From Parasponia andersonii (taxonomy: Eukaryota; Streptophyta; Magnoliopsida; Rosales; Cannabaceae): a stretch of DNA of 64,000 nucleotides. Location of the stretch: contig JXTB01000128.1 in the NCBI GenBank assembly GCA_002914805.1, positions 169,471 through 233,470 on the forward strand. Direction: 5' to 3'. Below the pieces are notes generated by a model. It was not told the origin of the DNA. It worked only from the letters and a program-made list of their open reading frames with translations, and did no database searches. A program made the position numbers and the translations under genes. Below, piece by piece: positions 22,436-32,975 of this stretch. The stretch's first letter is position 1, and every line of letters begins with the position of its first letter.

Positions 22436-22648
22436 GTGGATAGATCAGCCAGTGTTAGAGAATGTTTAATATCATCTAAAGATATTAAACCAGAAAATGC
22501 TGGCAATATTGAGGAGTTACTTCGTGAAACTAATGTTATGGCCATAGATGATTTTTTGATTGACGACGATGAGTTTGAGAAGGACACATTAGAAGAACAT
22601 AATAATAATGAAATGAATACTGGGAGTAGTGATAGAGAGGAGTTGTGA
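22436..22648 (+). pseudogene. Acidic fragment, possible C-terminal tail of a CACTA transposase
   Basis: Seventy codons (MDRSASVRECLISSKD, IEELLRETNVMAIDDFLIDD, DEFEKDTLEEHNNNEM) end at a stop at 22646-22648. It is strongly acidic. Placement upstream of a TNP1-like gene, on the same strand, fits the tail of a TNP2-type transposase after its DUF4216 region. The match is by character and position only. Confidence 0.4.
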
Positions 22649-22779
22649 TGGCCAAGATGAAACATCTTCTAATGTAAATAATTAAATTGCGAATTATTTC
22701 ACTTGTTAATAAAATTTTGTATATAATTTTTTGTCATTTTTATATTATAATTTCAATTTATTATTTTTTTTTTTACAGT

Positions 22780-24221
22780 ATGTCTAGTGTAGCAAGTACT
22801 CATCTCGGCAGCTCTGAAAGGAGTAGTGGGTCTGGCAAAGGTAGAAGTAAGCCAAATCCAAGGGAAAGAGGATTCACAAGGAATCCAGAGGCACTACTAT
22901 AGAGATGGAATTACAGAGGACCAAGGCTTCCAAGTTGGCAATGCCATTTAATGCTAAGTTTGGGATGCTCGTGCTAAAAAATTGGAAGATATTTAACAAT
23001 ATGCTTGCCCAGTATGTTAGAGACCCCATCTTGCCTACTACAGTGTCATATACAAATGTGTAGAAAGAGGAGATCGAACTCATCTTTTAGTGATTAGAGG
23101 TGAGTAATATGAATATAGAATACTTAAAATCTTTCATATATCATATTATTTTAGTAACTAATATAATTTTGTTTCTACGCACAAGAGAATGCATGTTGAG
23201 GAATTAGAGTTCAACATGAAGAAACATTTTGACTTATACGATGGAAAGGATAACATCGAGGTTGCAAAGAAAAAGTTGTATAGAAATGTGACAATGGAAG
23301 ATTAAGCTCTTCTTTGTGATTATTTTGTGACACCAGAGTTTTAGGTAATAAGTTTTTTTTGAAGGTATTTAATTTCTTCATTCATTTAACATTTTCATTA
23401 GTTATTTTTTTCTCTAGAAAACTTTGGTGAAAAATGTTGAGAACCAGGTGAAAAAGCTCTATGCTTCAGCTCAAGCCTCGTTGACTCACAAAGGTCATAT
23501 GAATACAGGGGTAAGCATACAAATAATAGTTATTTAATCTTATAGTTATTTATATTATTTATAATGTTATTGGTTAATATTTTGGTTGCAGGTTGACCCA
23601 AAGACAGGTGACGTTGCCAACCTCATCGACATTTGGCAATAATGGCACTTCAAGAACTCTCAATGGAGGGGTGACTTCACTCGAGAGAAATATGTAAGTT
23701 TAAATATAATTTGTTAATTTTCTTTAGTTCTAGGTTTTTATGTAATAATTAATTAATTCTGACAAAAGGGGGAGATGGTTAGGTTGAAAGAGAAGGCCTT
23801 GACTTTGGCTCAGACACAGACATAAGCATAGTCACAGTTTGCGCCAACTAACCAAGCGGGATTTGCTAAGTCCATCGTTGGTCCACTTGTTGCCGATGAT
23901 TGTGAAATCATGGCATAGACACTTGGTTAGCTCTCAAGGTGGCAGAAGGTTATTGATTCAATGTCTAGGCTAAAGGTTGTTGGAGGACCGAGGGTTGTGA
24001 GAAGCAGTGGTCTATTAGCTATTAAGTGGGAGCATACTAAGACCATTGCAACCCTGCAATAGTGGATAGCAGAGCGAGACCAAGATCACCAGCGCTGCCT
24101 AGACGAGACTCAATGTGAGTTGGAGGTCCAACGACAGATGATGGCTTCACTGATTGCTTACGTGAGTATGTTAGGCTTCAACTTCCAATCTCTACCTCCG
24201 CCTCCACCTCCACCTAGTTAG
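22780..24221 (+). pseudogene. TNP1-like (Transposase_24-type) gene, several exons
   Basis: Coding islands are separated by AT-rich stretches with GT..AG edges. The first ATG at 22780 directly follows a 3' splice-like TTTTTACAG. Islands include SSVASTHLGSSERSSGSGKG, KLAMPFNAKFGMLVLKNWKI, MKKHFDLYDGKDNIEVAKKK, KTLVKNVENQVKKLYASAQA, VDPKTGDVANLIDIWQ, GEMVRLKEKALTLAQTQT, and a final exon ending in a proline run (FQSLPPPPPPPS) at the TAG 24219-24221. The layout resembles the plant En/Spm-associated TNP1 (Transposase_24) proteins, which bind subterminal repeats. Stops within exons (about 22902, 23303, 23640, 23825) indicate a pseudogene. Confidence 0.55.
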
Positions 24222-24360
24222 GACTTTTTTTTGTTTGTATTTTTACTATATTTTAAACAATAGCTTTTTTAATGTGTTTCAATTTTATTTAATTTTTGTA
24301 TTTTATTTAATTCAAATTTTTTAATCATGTATTTTTTATATTTTTAATAAATTTTCTCCA

Positions 24361-24396
24361 AACTTTTGCCAATGTGATAAAGCATTGGCAAAAGTT
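24361..24396. repeat. Perfect 14-bp inverted repeat just after the TNP1-like gene
   Basis: AACTTTTGCCAATG (24361-24374) and its exact complement CATTGGCAAAAGTT (24383-24396) are separated by 8 nt. It lies about 140 bp after the stop codon. It could be a subterminal repeat of CACTA-2 or a transcript 3' hairpin. Confidence 0.8.
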
Positions 24397-24449
24397 ACAT
24401 TATAAAATTAACAAATCACTTTTTCTAATAGATTTTCGGTACGGGTAAG

Positions 24450-25490
24450 AAAAATATAGTTTTTAATACAAAATCTCCTAAATTTGGAAGAATTTAGTAA
24501 AATTAACCATGAGCTCAATCTTTTAGAGAAAAATCCCCTAATATCTCCTAATATTAGTTTTGTTTAAAAAGAAATATATTTTTGTTAATATTTTTTTACG
24601 GCTAAATTCACATCCCTTTATTTATGATTTTTAGGCACTCATTTTTAGATTTTTATTTCCTATTAGGCTATTTTAAATTTTTTCTCTACAACTGCCGTTA
24701 ATTAGCAATTACCCAAAACATACTCATCTCAGTGGGGATAAAATTGGAAATAAAGTGAAATTATTGTTTTTTTTTTGAAAAAATGAAGAGTTTGATTATC
24801 ATTTTCATTCAAAACGGAGATAGAAAATTATAAATTTTTATATGGTTCTAACATGTATCTATTTCGGTCCAAATATTCATATATGTACATATATGAATAT
24901 ATTGCCTATTTTATGTTTTGTTGTTTTAATTTTATGATACACATATTGCCTATTTTACAAAATATATATTGTCAAAATTATATATGAATATACTTTTTTT
25001 TTGAGAGAACAATATCAATCTACTTTTGTCCTAATATTCATATACCTTTCTTCTAGATGCATGAATATTTAAACTAAAATAGATTTATATTGGAACCATA
25101 TAAAATTTTTAATTTTCTTACTTCTGTCTTAAATGAAAATAATAACACAACTCATTTTTTCTTAACATTAATTTTTCTTTATTACCAATTTTATCCTTGT
25201 TGAGATGAGCATATTTTGGGTAAGTGCTAACTAATAGTAATTTTGGACAGAAAAGATTAAAAGTAATTAACGTGGAATAAAAATTCAATAATAAGGACCT
25301 AAAAACCACAAATAAAAGAATAAGATCTTAACTATAAATAAGAAATAACAGAAATACATTTTTGTTTCTAAAAAAACTAATATTAAGGGACGCTAAGAGG
25401 TTTTTCTTAAAAAAAAAATGAGTTTATAATTAATTTTACTAAATTGTTTGGAATTCGGAGAGTTTTATATTATAAAGCCTAAAAATATAT
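24450..25490. repeat. Foldback: about 450-bp inverted arms around a short AT-rich centre
   Basis: The left arm (about 24450-24900) matches the reverse complement of the right arm (about 25040-25490). Anchor blocks include GAATTTAGTAAAATTAA, CCTAATATTAG, TGATTTTTAGG, TTACCCAAAACATACTCATC (right arm complement TTACCCAAAATATGCTCATC), GGATAAAATTGG and TTATATGGTTC. Arms differ by scattered substitutions and small indels. No protein is encoded. Confidence 0.78.
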
Positions 25491-26247
25491 CTTTAGCAAT
25501 GCAATGTCTCGTCGAGACATGACAATATATAAATTAATAAGAAATTTTAAATGGTTAACCTCTGTCGATAGAGTAATATATCAATTAAAGGTAGAGTATA
25601 GCAATGTTTGATATATCACGTTGGAAGAGGGTTTTTCCGACATTAGTTCTTGATGTCTTATCATTTGCCAATAGTGGATTTCCATTTGTAAAGACATATT
25701 TTCTGACGCAATTTGTATTGCGTCGCTAGAATGTTTTTGCCTATGCTCATTTGTCGACACAATTTGCTCACACATTTTTGTATTAGAAAAAAAAAATAAC
25801 AGAAATACTTTTCTTTTTTAACAGAACTAATATTAAAGAGACATTAAGAAATTTATTTTATTAAATTATTTTAAATTCGATGGGTTTTATATTAAAAAGC
25901 CTAAAAATATTTCTTTAGCAATACAATGTCTCATTGTCACATGTCAATTTTTAAATTAATAAGAAATTTTAAATAGTATATGTAACCTTTGTCGATGGAT
26001 TAATGTGTCAATAAAGGTAAAGGTAGAGTATATCGACGTTTGACATTTCCACATTGGAGCATGATTGACTAGATCATCATTTTCTGGCATCAGTTCTCGA
26101 CGTCTAGTTAGTTCCCAATATTGGTTTTCCATTGGCAAAGACTATCTTTCCCGACGCGGTTTGTATTGTGTCGCTAGAATACTTTTGCCTATGCTCATTC
26201 GCCGACGCAACTTACATATTTTTATATTGGGAAAAGTTTGCTCCTGC
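25346..26247. repeat. 451-bp tandem duplication near the CACTA-2 terminus
   Basis: TAACAGAAATAC starts at 25346 and again at 25797. Both copies continue through AATGTCTC, TTAATAAGAAATTTTAAAT, CGATGGATTAAT-like and TTTGTATTG(C/T)GTCGCTAGAA blocks to ATGCTCATT(T/C)G(T/C)CGAC. The copies are clearly diverged. Both contain GACGCAA/GTCGC motifs of the kind found as subterminal repeats. The ORFs at 25581-25775 and 25956-26138 (minus) are homologous translations of this repeat, not genes. Confidence 0.8.
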
Positions 26248-26305
26248 AAAAGGTGTATTTTTATCGATGCTTAAATGCGTCAGAAAAAGCTTTTCTTTTA
26301 TAGTG

Positions 26306-27930
26306 AATTAACACACTGTTTTAAAAAAAAGTGAAAGATAATTACTTAACAAGAAAGGATTTCAAGAAAGGAAATCAAATAATGAAATGATTATATCTAT
26401 TAATAATGATTTTATTTATATTTGTTTATAGTAACACTTTTTGAGTCTCACCCTCTGTATATTTGTTATACATGAACTTTTTCAATAGACAAAGAGAGTC
26501 CACTAAAAGACATTTTAACAAAAATTTACTTCAACTGTGTGACTAATTTTTTTTAAAGCAAGTATTGTGGGTGCGACTCAACTATAGTTCCACAGCTATA
26601 GTTCCACAGATAATAATCAAGTTGTCAATTTTTACCTAATTTCACATGATAAATACAATTGGCACCTACAATAGAGACATTGGCTTTACCTGTTACTACT
26701 GTGAATTTTCCTTAATAATTGAAAACATATTTTTTTCCTCTTTAAGTATTTTTCCTTGTCTATAATTCGATGATTGATGTAAGCTCACCAATAATTCGGA
26801 GCTTTGGTCAAGTTGAACTCTTCTCGTAATTGACTAATTAAGATATTTAGTGGAGAAAAAGATATTAGGAGGGAAAGAAAAATTAGGAAAGAAAGAAAAT
26901 ATGTAGAACAAAAAAGATATCTTTTTTTTTATTATTGTTTGATATATAGGATAGAAAGAAAATTAATATATTTTAAATTAATTGTTTTTCCTATTTTATT
27001 AAAATTTTAAAAATAATATATAAAATTAATTTAGTAAATTTACTTTTAAAACATGAATAAAAAACTTTTTTTCTCTTTTCTTTTTATTTTTAAGAGAAAA
27101 ATATTTAAATGAATCCTACTATTTTTTTCCCCATTTTCTCTTCCTTTCCTTTTTTTTTTTCTACCAAACAACTTAAATATTTATTTTATCAAAACTTTTC
27201 CTCACTCTCTTTTTTTTCTTCCTACCAAAAACCTTAATGTCAAAAGAATATCGTTGGTTCTTTTTTTTTTTTTTTGTATTTTTGTTAGTATTTTGTTGCT
27301 TTCCTCAGCGATGGTGGCCACTTTGGCACTTTCTATGTCAAATTATTGGAACTAATAAGTAATGTTTTTTTCTTTTTTTTCCCCATTAGTTTTTTTCTAC
27401 AATGAAGAATACATATTCCTAGTTATTTTTTTGAAAAGAAATTCTTGTATTATTTTATTATTAATTTATTGTACATGCAAAAACCGCCGGCCCCACGGCA
27501 ACAATTGTCAATCATCTATCTATTGGAAGAATTTATGTGGTTTGGTATGTGTACTTTTCTTTTGTGTAGCTATTGAAATAGACAACTTTTCTTATTAGTT
27601 CAACGCTTCTGGTTTAGTTAGGTAGCGCAGTTGGATCAACATGCTAGGGACAAAACTACATAATTGCCAATGAAATTATTATTCTCAATTTTTTTTAGAA
27701 AAAAGAAAAAATTGAGTATTGCTTCGGACCAAATAATGCTCAAATTTATGATTCCTAAAATCACAGGAAAACTGGCTAACTTTATCGAGCTGTTGAAAAT
27801 AAATTAAAGTGAATATTGTCATAAATCTAATTAAGGTGCGAATACTTTAGGTTCTTTAACTAGTTGAGATGTGAATGCACCATTTAAACGGGTATTCATT
27901 ACTGATATATCTTCTCATTAATTAGAGAAT
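26306..27930. other. AT-rich intergenic sequence without a recognisable feature
   Basis: Long A-rich, T-rich and CT-rich runs (26860-27250) but no supported gene. The 78-codon frame at 27362-27598 is hydrophobic, matches no family I recognise, and sits in simple-sequence context. Confidence 0.4.
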
Positions 27931-29222
27931 ATTTACTGTTCATTATGGAATAGAGAAAAACCCTTAACAGATAGGAAAAGAGGCGTATGATCAATTATTA
28001 ATGTGATTTTAAACTATGTGTATAATTCTTACGTAGAAAAGGATTTAGTTTAGGAATAATAATCTAAAATAATTCATGATGGTTAAATTAAATTGTGCAC
28101 TTAATTTAATTAAAATTATTAATCTATCCTTATTATGAATAGTGCAGATGTAGATATTAAAATAGAGACATTATATATAATATAAATTATTATAAAATTT
28201 AGATCAAAATGAAATTGAATTTCTATTAAATTCTATTAGAATATAGAAATTTCACATTCATCTATTATATCTTTTGATTTACACAGAGAATTTGCTACAT
28301 TGACAAACTAATATCTTCATATAAGACATAATATTGCAAGTGATAGGAAACATGTTTGACAGACATGGAGCCACTCATTCTCCTATTATAAGTTAGAAAA
28401 AGATATTCTCTTAAGTATTGATTCAAGTCTTGAACAATAAGTATATTATTAATTTTTATCGAGAAATTAATAATTTATGATCAATCATAAATTAACTATT
28501 CATTAGAAAATCAATAACACTTAAGGATAAAGAAATAATTGAAGATATTAATAGATTTAGACCTAGCACTAATTATGAATAGTTTGTGGATGATCAGTTT
28601 TTACGAATAATTAAATCGATAGACCATTTAAAGATTTCTAGTTGAATTAAATTATGTATATAATATTGAGAGTATAGCTCTAGATTTTTAATAGAGTAAT
28701 TCGGGAGTTAATAATTTTATTTATTAAAAAAAATTAATTAATAACTTTAATTTATCAGAGATTAATATTAGAGGTCTATTAGGTTCCGGACTAGCTCATA
28801 AATATTGTATTGGATAACAGAGTTGGAAGAGAAATATAGATCATTGTGCAAATTAGTTTGGGCCATGACTAGCCTAGTAACAAACTTATATAATGATTAA
28901 TTTAGTAATAATTATAGTTGTGGTAGAGTCAAAATAATTGTTCTTTAATTATTAAATTGTGGTGACAAATATCTAATAGGATTAAGTATTCTATAATTAA
29001 TAAATAGACTTATTATATAATTACGATATATTTAATAAAAAAATTAATAATTAAACAACTAAATATTTATCTCTAGATAAACAAGGACATTATTGGATAG
29101 GGTTTAAATACAACACAATGTTATTAGATAATCTTTGAGTGGAGTAAAAAAAACTGAAAGATAAAATTTAACAAAGAGAAAATCTGAAGAAAGAAAAGTC
29201 CATGAGGAATAAAAGTCTCTTT

Positions 29223-29421
29223 TTTTTTTTTAAACAAAAAGTGAGGCTTAACTAATGATCTTCACTTATTACAAATTAAAGAAAAATACCTACTACTATC
29301 TAATCCTCATGATCCCATTAGGGATAATAAGCTTTCATGCCTACCCCCAATGTGACTTGAACCTAGAACTGAGATCTTAAATAGTGAGTGCTCTTACCAC
29401 TTGAGCCAACCTACTTCGTTA
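29223..29421 (-). mobile_element. SINE, minus strand, with 18-bp target site duplication
   Basis: Flanked by AGGAATAAAAGTCTCTTT at 29205-29222 and again at 29422-29439. On the minus strand the head carries pol III box A-like GGTTGGCTCAAGTGGTAAGA and box B-like TAGGTTCAAGTCAC, as in tRNA-derived SINEs. The tail ends CACTTTTTGTTTAAAAAAAA. Body length is about 199 bp. The 3' region (ATTTTTCTTTAA, ATTAGTTAAGC) is shared with the second SINE at 37600. Confidence 0.88.
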
Positions 29422-29723
29422 AGGAATAAAAGTCTCTTTGTTGAATGCGTCAGCAATAAGGAATCCCTGTGGTTAGCGTGTTGGACTCCTGAGAGGAGTG
29501 GGAAATTAATTGGTTTCACTATAAATATATTTCTCTATAAATAGGTTTCTCTATTTCCCGCTCCTCTCTATAAATATGTTTCTCTATATTTTTATGGACA
29601 TAATTTTTCACAATATTTTAAGAGGAGAAAAGGTTCTTATTCTCATATGTTGCGAACAAAAGTACAAACAAAATATTTACCATTAGTCTGTTATTCTTGT
29701 TATCTTCTATAGATGCGTACATG

Positions 29724-29859
29724 TCCAGTTCTTGGTGTGAGTTATAGTTCAGAAGAAATAAAGGAGTCAAATAGGAAGCCTGCAATCATCTTCCAGTTCT
29801 TGGTGTGAGTTATAGTTCAGAAGATATAAAGGAGTCAAATAGGAAGCCTGCAATCATCT
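29724..29859. repeat. 68-bp near-perfect tandem duplication
   Basis: TCCAGTTCTTGGTGTGAG starts at 29724 and again at 29792. Both units run to AAGCCTGCAATCATCT, with one visible difference (AGAAGAAATA versus AGAAGATATA). High identity means a recent event compared with the LTR it lies in. Confidence 0.92.
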
Positions 29860-30072
29860 TAATTGTTTCAAGAGATAAATTGATTATACTTTCATCAAGT
29901 TTGTTAAATTAATATAACTAGCTTAAACTCTAGATATTCATATGAGCTATTATTGTTTTATAGATTTTTATAGTTCATATTCTTCTGTTACAATCATTTT
30001 CAAAACCAACAATACAGGCTCATACCGTGGAGCTTAAGCCTCGTCTAGAATACATGAAATATGTCTACTAAG

Positions 30073-30182
30073 GTGAGGGAGATACGATGCCCGTGATATC
30101 ATTGCAAAGAATCTCGCAACCTTATAGGAGAGAGAGATTCGATGCCCGTGATATCATTGCAAAGAATCTCGCAACCTTATAG
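30073..30182. repeat. 55-bp near-perfect tandem duplication
   Basis: CGATGCCCGTGATATCATTG, followed by CAAAGAATCTCGCAACCTTA, occurs at 30085 and again at 30140, with only small differences around GAGATACG/GAGATTCG. It lies just after the decayed LTR. Confidence 0.9.
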
Positions 30183-30240
30183 GAGGAGAAAACTAAGGCC
30201 GATCGTAAAACGATTATGAGAAAGTGCTTTGTTGTTCGAC

Positions 30241-30605
30241 TGAGGGCTCGTTTGGGATATAACTTTTACTTTTATGCGGTAAAAGAGAGAAATTAAAGTA
30301 ATTACTTTTGATATAATGTTTGGATGAAATATTCGAAGTTTTAATGTTCGGATGTAAATGGTATTTTTTTGCATTTACTTAAATATTGCCAAATATGGAA
30401 ATATAAATTTTCATTTAAACAAAAAAAATTTATATTTACTTTGAAGCTTTTTTTAGAAAAGCCACATGAATATAGCTTCCTTTAGAAGAATTTTAAGAAC
30501 TCAAAAATCTCTTCTGATATTTCACAGAAATAGACTTAGAAGCTACTTTTGGGCTCCGGAAACTAAAAAACAACTTCAAAATACTATGTCAAACAGGTCT
30601 TGAAA
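30241..30605. mobile_element. MITE-like element with GGCTCGTTTGG-type end
   Basis: The left edge GAGGGCTCGTTTGGGATAT and the right edge ..GTCAAACAGGTCTTGAAAG are imperfect inverted ends (GCTCGTTTGG versus GACCTGTTTGA on the complement). The interior of about 365 bp is non-coding and mentions TTTGGATG repeatedly. A minus-strand ORF at 30177-30374 is not supported. Ends of this type are common in plant hAT- or Mutator-like MITEs. Confidence 0.45.
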
Positions 30606-31734
30606 GTTCTTCTATTCTATTATGCCTCAAAATGTTTCTAGGTAAGTTACATTCTCATTGGATTAGACTTATAATTGTTATTAATGTCATTCCTCATAGT
30701 GTAGTAGAAATCCGACATTTGAAAACGTCTAAGGAGTTCAAACTGATTAGACATTGATTAAAACTTTAATATGAATCCTTTGTGACACAAAATGTGGAGG
30801 AGGTACCTTTCTACGAACCAACGTCTCTTGACGATGAAAAGTGGGTAGAAGTTAGACTGAGCACAATAAATCAAGCACTAATTAGGAGATAACCAAAAGA
30901 ATGAAAGCAAACCATAATATGATTTGCTTTCTCTTCCTCTTACTCATTTTCTCTTTCTGATTATTTGTTTGTTAAGTATTAAATATTATTTCCCTGTGTT
31001 TCTCTTTGCTTCTACACCTAGTCTTTTCATTTGATGAATTCATTCTTCATTGAGAACAATGTATGGATTAAATATGTCTCAGTGTATGGATTAAATATGG
31101 GGTTAAGGATTTCGTAATCAGTTTTTCATTTAGGCTTTTACTATTTGTTTCTTTCTTTGAAAATGAGTTTGTTTTAAATAATTAGTTTTTCTGCTCTATA
31201 TTTTTTCTTTCCTCTTTCTTCAAATAGACTTATAATTTATTAATATTTAACTCACTTAATTGATTACCCCAATTGAACTGAACGTTTACCTATGCAAAAA
31301 TACTTTTGAAAATTGGTACTTTTCTAAACATAATTTTTAAAGTCATATATTTATAACTAATCAAAAGTTTTTTTTTTCGGAAAATGAATTGAAAGTTAGG
31401 CTATGTACTGATTTTTAGAATAGAATTCAAAAAATATAGTGGGATCAATTTTTTCTAGATTCGGTACCTTTTTTTAAAAAAAGTACCATCTTTTAAAAAG
31501 GTTTTAGAAAAAATATAATTTTCTAAAATAGTAACTAGCTAGTAACCAGTAACCAATTTTCAATTATTGATAACTAGTAACTAAAATTATTTATACCTGA
31601 TATATAATTGATAATAATAATTGGTAGCAAGTTTTCAAACACTAGTAACTAGTAACTATTATAAAAATGGTAATTTTCAAAAAAAATTTTAAAAAATGGT
31701 ACCTTTCTAGAAAAAATCTAATTTACCGTATTTT
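30606..31734. other. AT-rich sequence without a supported gene
   Basis: Contains repeated TAGTAACTAG/CTAGTTAC motifs at about 31520-31660, and AGGTACC/GGTACTTT words that recur near 34560-34860. I see no coding sequence. The ORF at 31667-31903 runs into a foldback arm. Confidence 0.35.
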
Positions 31735-32690
31735 CGTAGGATTAAGTAGGTATTTACTACTTTTTTTAAATGCTCAGTTAAATTTACAATTAGCATTAGA
31801 TTCTATTACTTTTAGAAGAGAATCAGTCAAGAATCTATCAAGAATACGTCAAGAATCCATCATGATCACTATTGATGTCAAGAATCCATTAAGAATCTAT
31901 TAAGATTATTGCCATTATCAAGAATCCATCAAGAATCCGTCAAGAATTCATCAAGAGTCTGTCAAGATAGCTACTAGTATCAGGAATTTTTTAAAAATCT
32001 ATCAAAAATGAAAAGAATAGACCTATTTGAGTAAGGGTAAGATGTTCACTTATTTTAAAAAAGTGATACGGTGGGATATATAATTAATAGAGAAAAAAGT
32101 GGTCTATTATTTTTTCCCTTTATAGATAGAAGTGTTAGAAACCTAAAATTCAACCTATCTAAAATTTTTCAACTTTTGAGACTCTAGGCCTTGGGTTTTG
32201 TAAGAAGCCCAAAATTAAGGGCTCTTAGCAAAATGGTTGAATTTAGGCTTTTTATGTAAACGCCAGCTTTAAAAATATGAATAAATTAGTTGTACGCTAT
32301 TTTTTTTCCTCATTAATTAAATCTATCACCATGCCACTGTTTAAAAATGAATTCTTGACTGATTCTTGAACGATTCTTGACATCGGTAGCGATCTTGACG
32401 GATTTTTGCTGAATTTTTAACGGATTTTTCATAATCTTGACGAATTCTTGACATCGACAACAATCTGGATGGGTTCTTGATGAATTATTGATGGATTCTT
32501 AACAATCATGATAGATTCTTGACATTGGTAGTGATCACGATTAATTCTTGACACATTCTTAATGAATTCTCGACTAATTCCCTCCTAAAAGTGGCAGAAT
32601 CTAATGGTGGTGGTAATTTCGTTAAATATTTTTAAAAAGTAATAATGACCTACTTAACCCTAACCTCAAATATTACATCTAGTTTACATG
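31735..32690. repeat. Foldback with about 370-bp arms built from AAGAATCC(A/G)TC repeats
   Basis: The left arm (about 31735-32110) carries GTCAAGAATCTATCAAGAAT-type units on the plus strand. The right arm (about 32300-32690) carries the complement (ATTCTTGACGGATTCTTGA-type). Outer blocks (GGATTAAGTAGGT..CATTAGATTCT) and inner blocks (GTGATA..AATTAAT..GAAAAAA) also pair, so this is one long inverted repeat with a loop of roughly 190 bp, not only simple repeats. Confidence 0.8.
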
Positions 32691-32699
32691 TAAATAAAG

Positions 32700-32975
32700 A
32701 TATATATATATAGGTCATAATTCAGTAGGTATTGTATTTTGACATATTTTTACGTATTTTTTTTAGCCGTTGGATTATTATCTAATGACTACTATAATTT
32801 GAGTAGTTGAAAAAAAATAAAAATAAATTAATACATATTATTTAATGATTTTCTCTCACTACCTTTTACCATGATAAGACGTGCATGATGAATTTTCATT
32901 GGGTAAAAGAATACTTATAGATAAGTTAACAAAATAAATAACTATTGGATTTCTGCCTTATATATATATATATTA
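32700..32975. mobile_element. Possible MITE inserted in a TA microsatellite
   Basis: TATATATATA flanks both sides (about 32701-32712 and 32962-32974). The ends AGGTCATAATTCAGTAGG and, on the complement, AGGCAGAAATCCAATAGT are similar in pattern over about 35 bp. The interior includes AGCCGTTGGATTA, a phrase common in plant MITEs. The evidence is only moderate because the inverted ends are decayed. Confidence 0.35.

Larger units (their letters stand above)
22400..26305 (+). mobile_element. CACTA-2: 3' part of an En/Spm-type DNA transposon
   Basis: A TNP1-like multi-exon gene is followed on the plus strand by AT-rich subterminal DNA with inverted and tandem repeats carrying GACGC motifs. It ends in the terminal sequence TCTTTTATAGTG at 26305, whose complement begins CACTATAAAAGAAAAGC. 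The acidic ORF at 22436-22648 resembles the tail that follows the DUF4216 part of a TNP2 transposase, which would put the transposase end just before TNP1 as in CACTA elements. The left terminus and most of the transposase are missing. Confidence 0.6.
27940..30011 (+). mobile_element. Decayed copia-type LTR, left edge uncertain
   Basis: The right part has the sequence character of a plant copia LTR end: GGTTTCACTATAAATA (TATA-like), CAGTTCTTGGTGTGAGTTAT, AGGAAGCCTGCAATCATCTT, AATTGTTTCAAGAGATAAAT, GTTACAATCATTTTCAAAAC and a terminal ..AACCAACA at 30011. The left boundary is not visible and no primer-binding site is recognisable after 30011, so this is an old solo or truncated LTR. A SINE and a 68-bp tandem duplication lie inside it. 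Confidence 0.45.

Noticed and set aside
27362..27598. 78-codon ORF with Cys-rich hydrophobic ends
   Set aside because: No family resemblance, AT-rich simple-sequence context, no promoter or splice support.
29461..29500. Possible tRNA fragment (GGTTAGCGTGTTGGACTCC)
   Set aside because: The D-arm resembles a tRNA, but the anticodon arm has the wrong loop size and no T-arm or acceptor stem pairs; it is inside a decayed LTR.
30085..30182. Repeated units as a CRISPR-like array
   Set aside because: Plant DNA, only two units, contiguous with no spacers: a plain tandem duplication.
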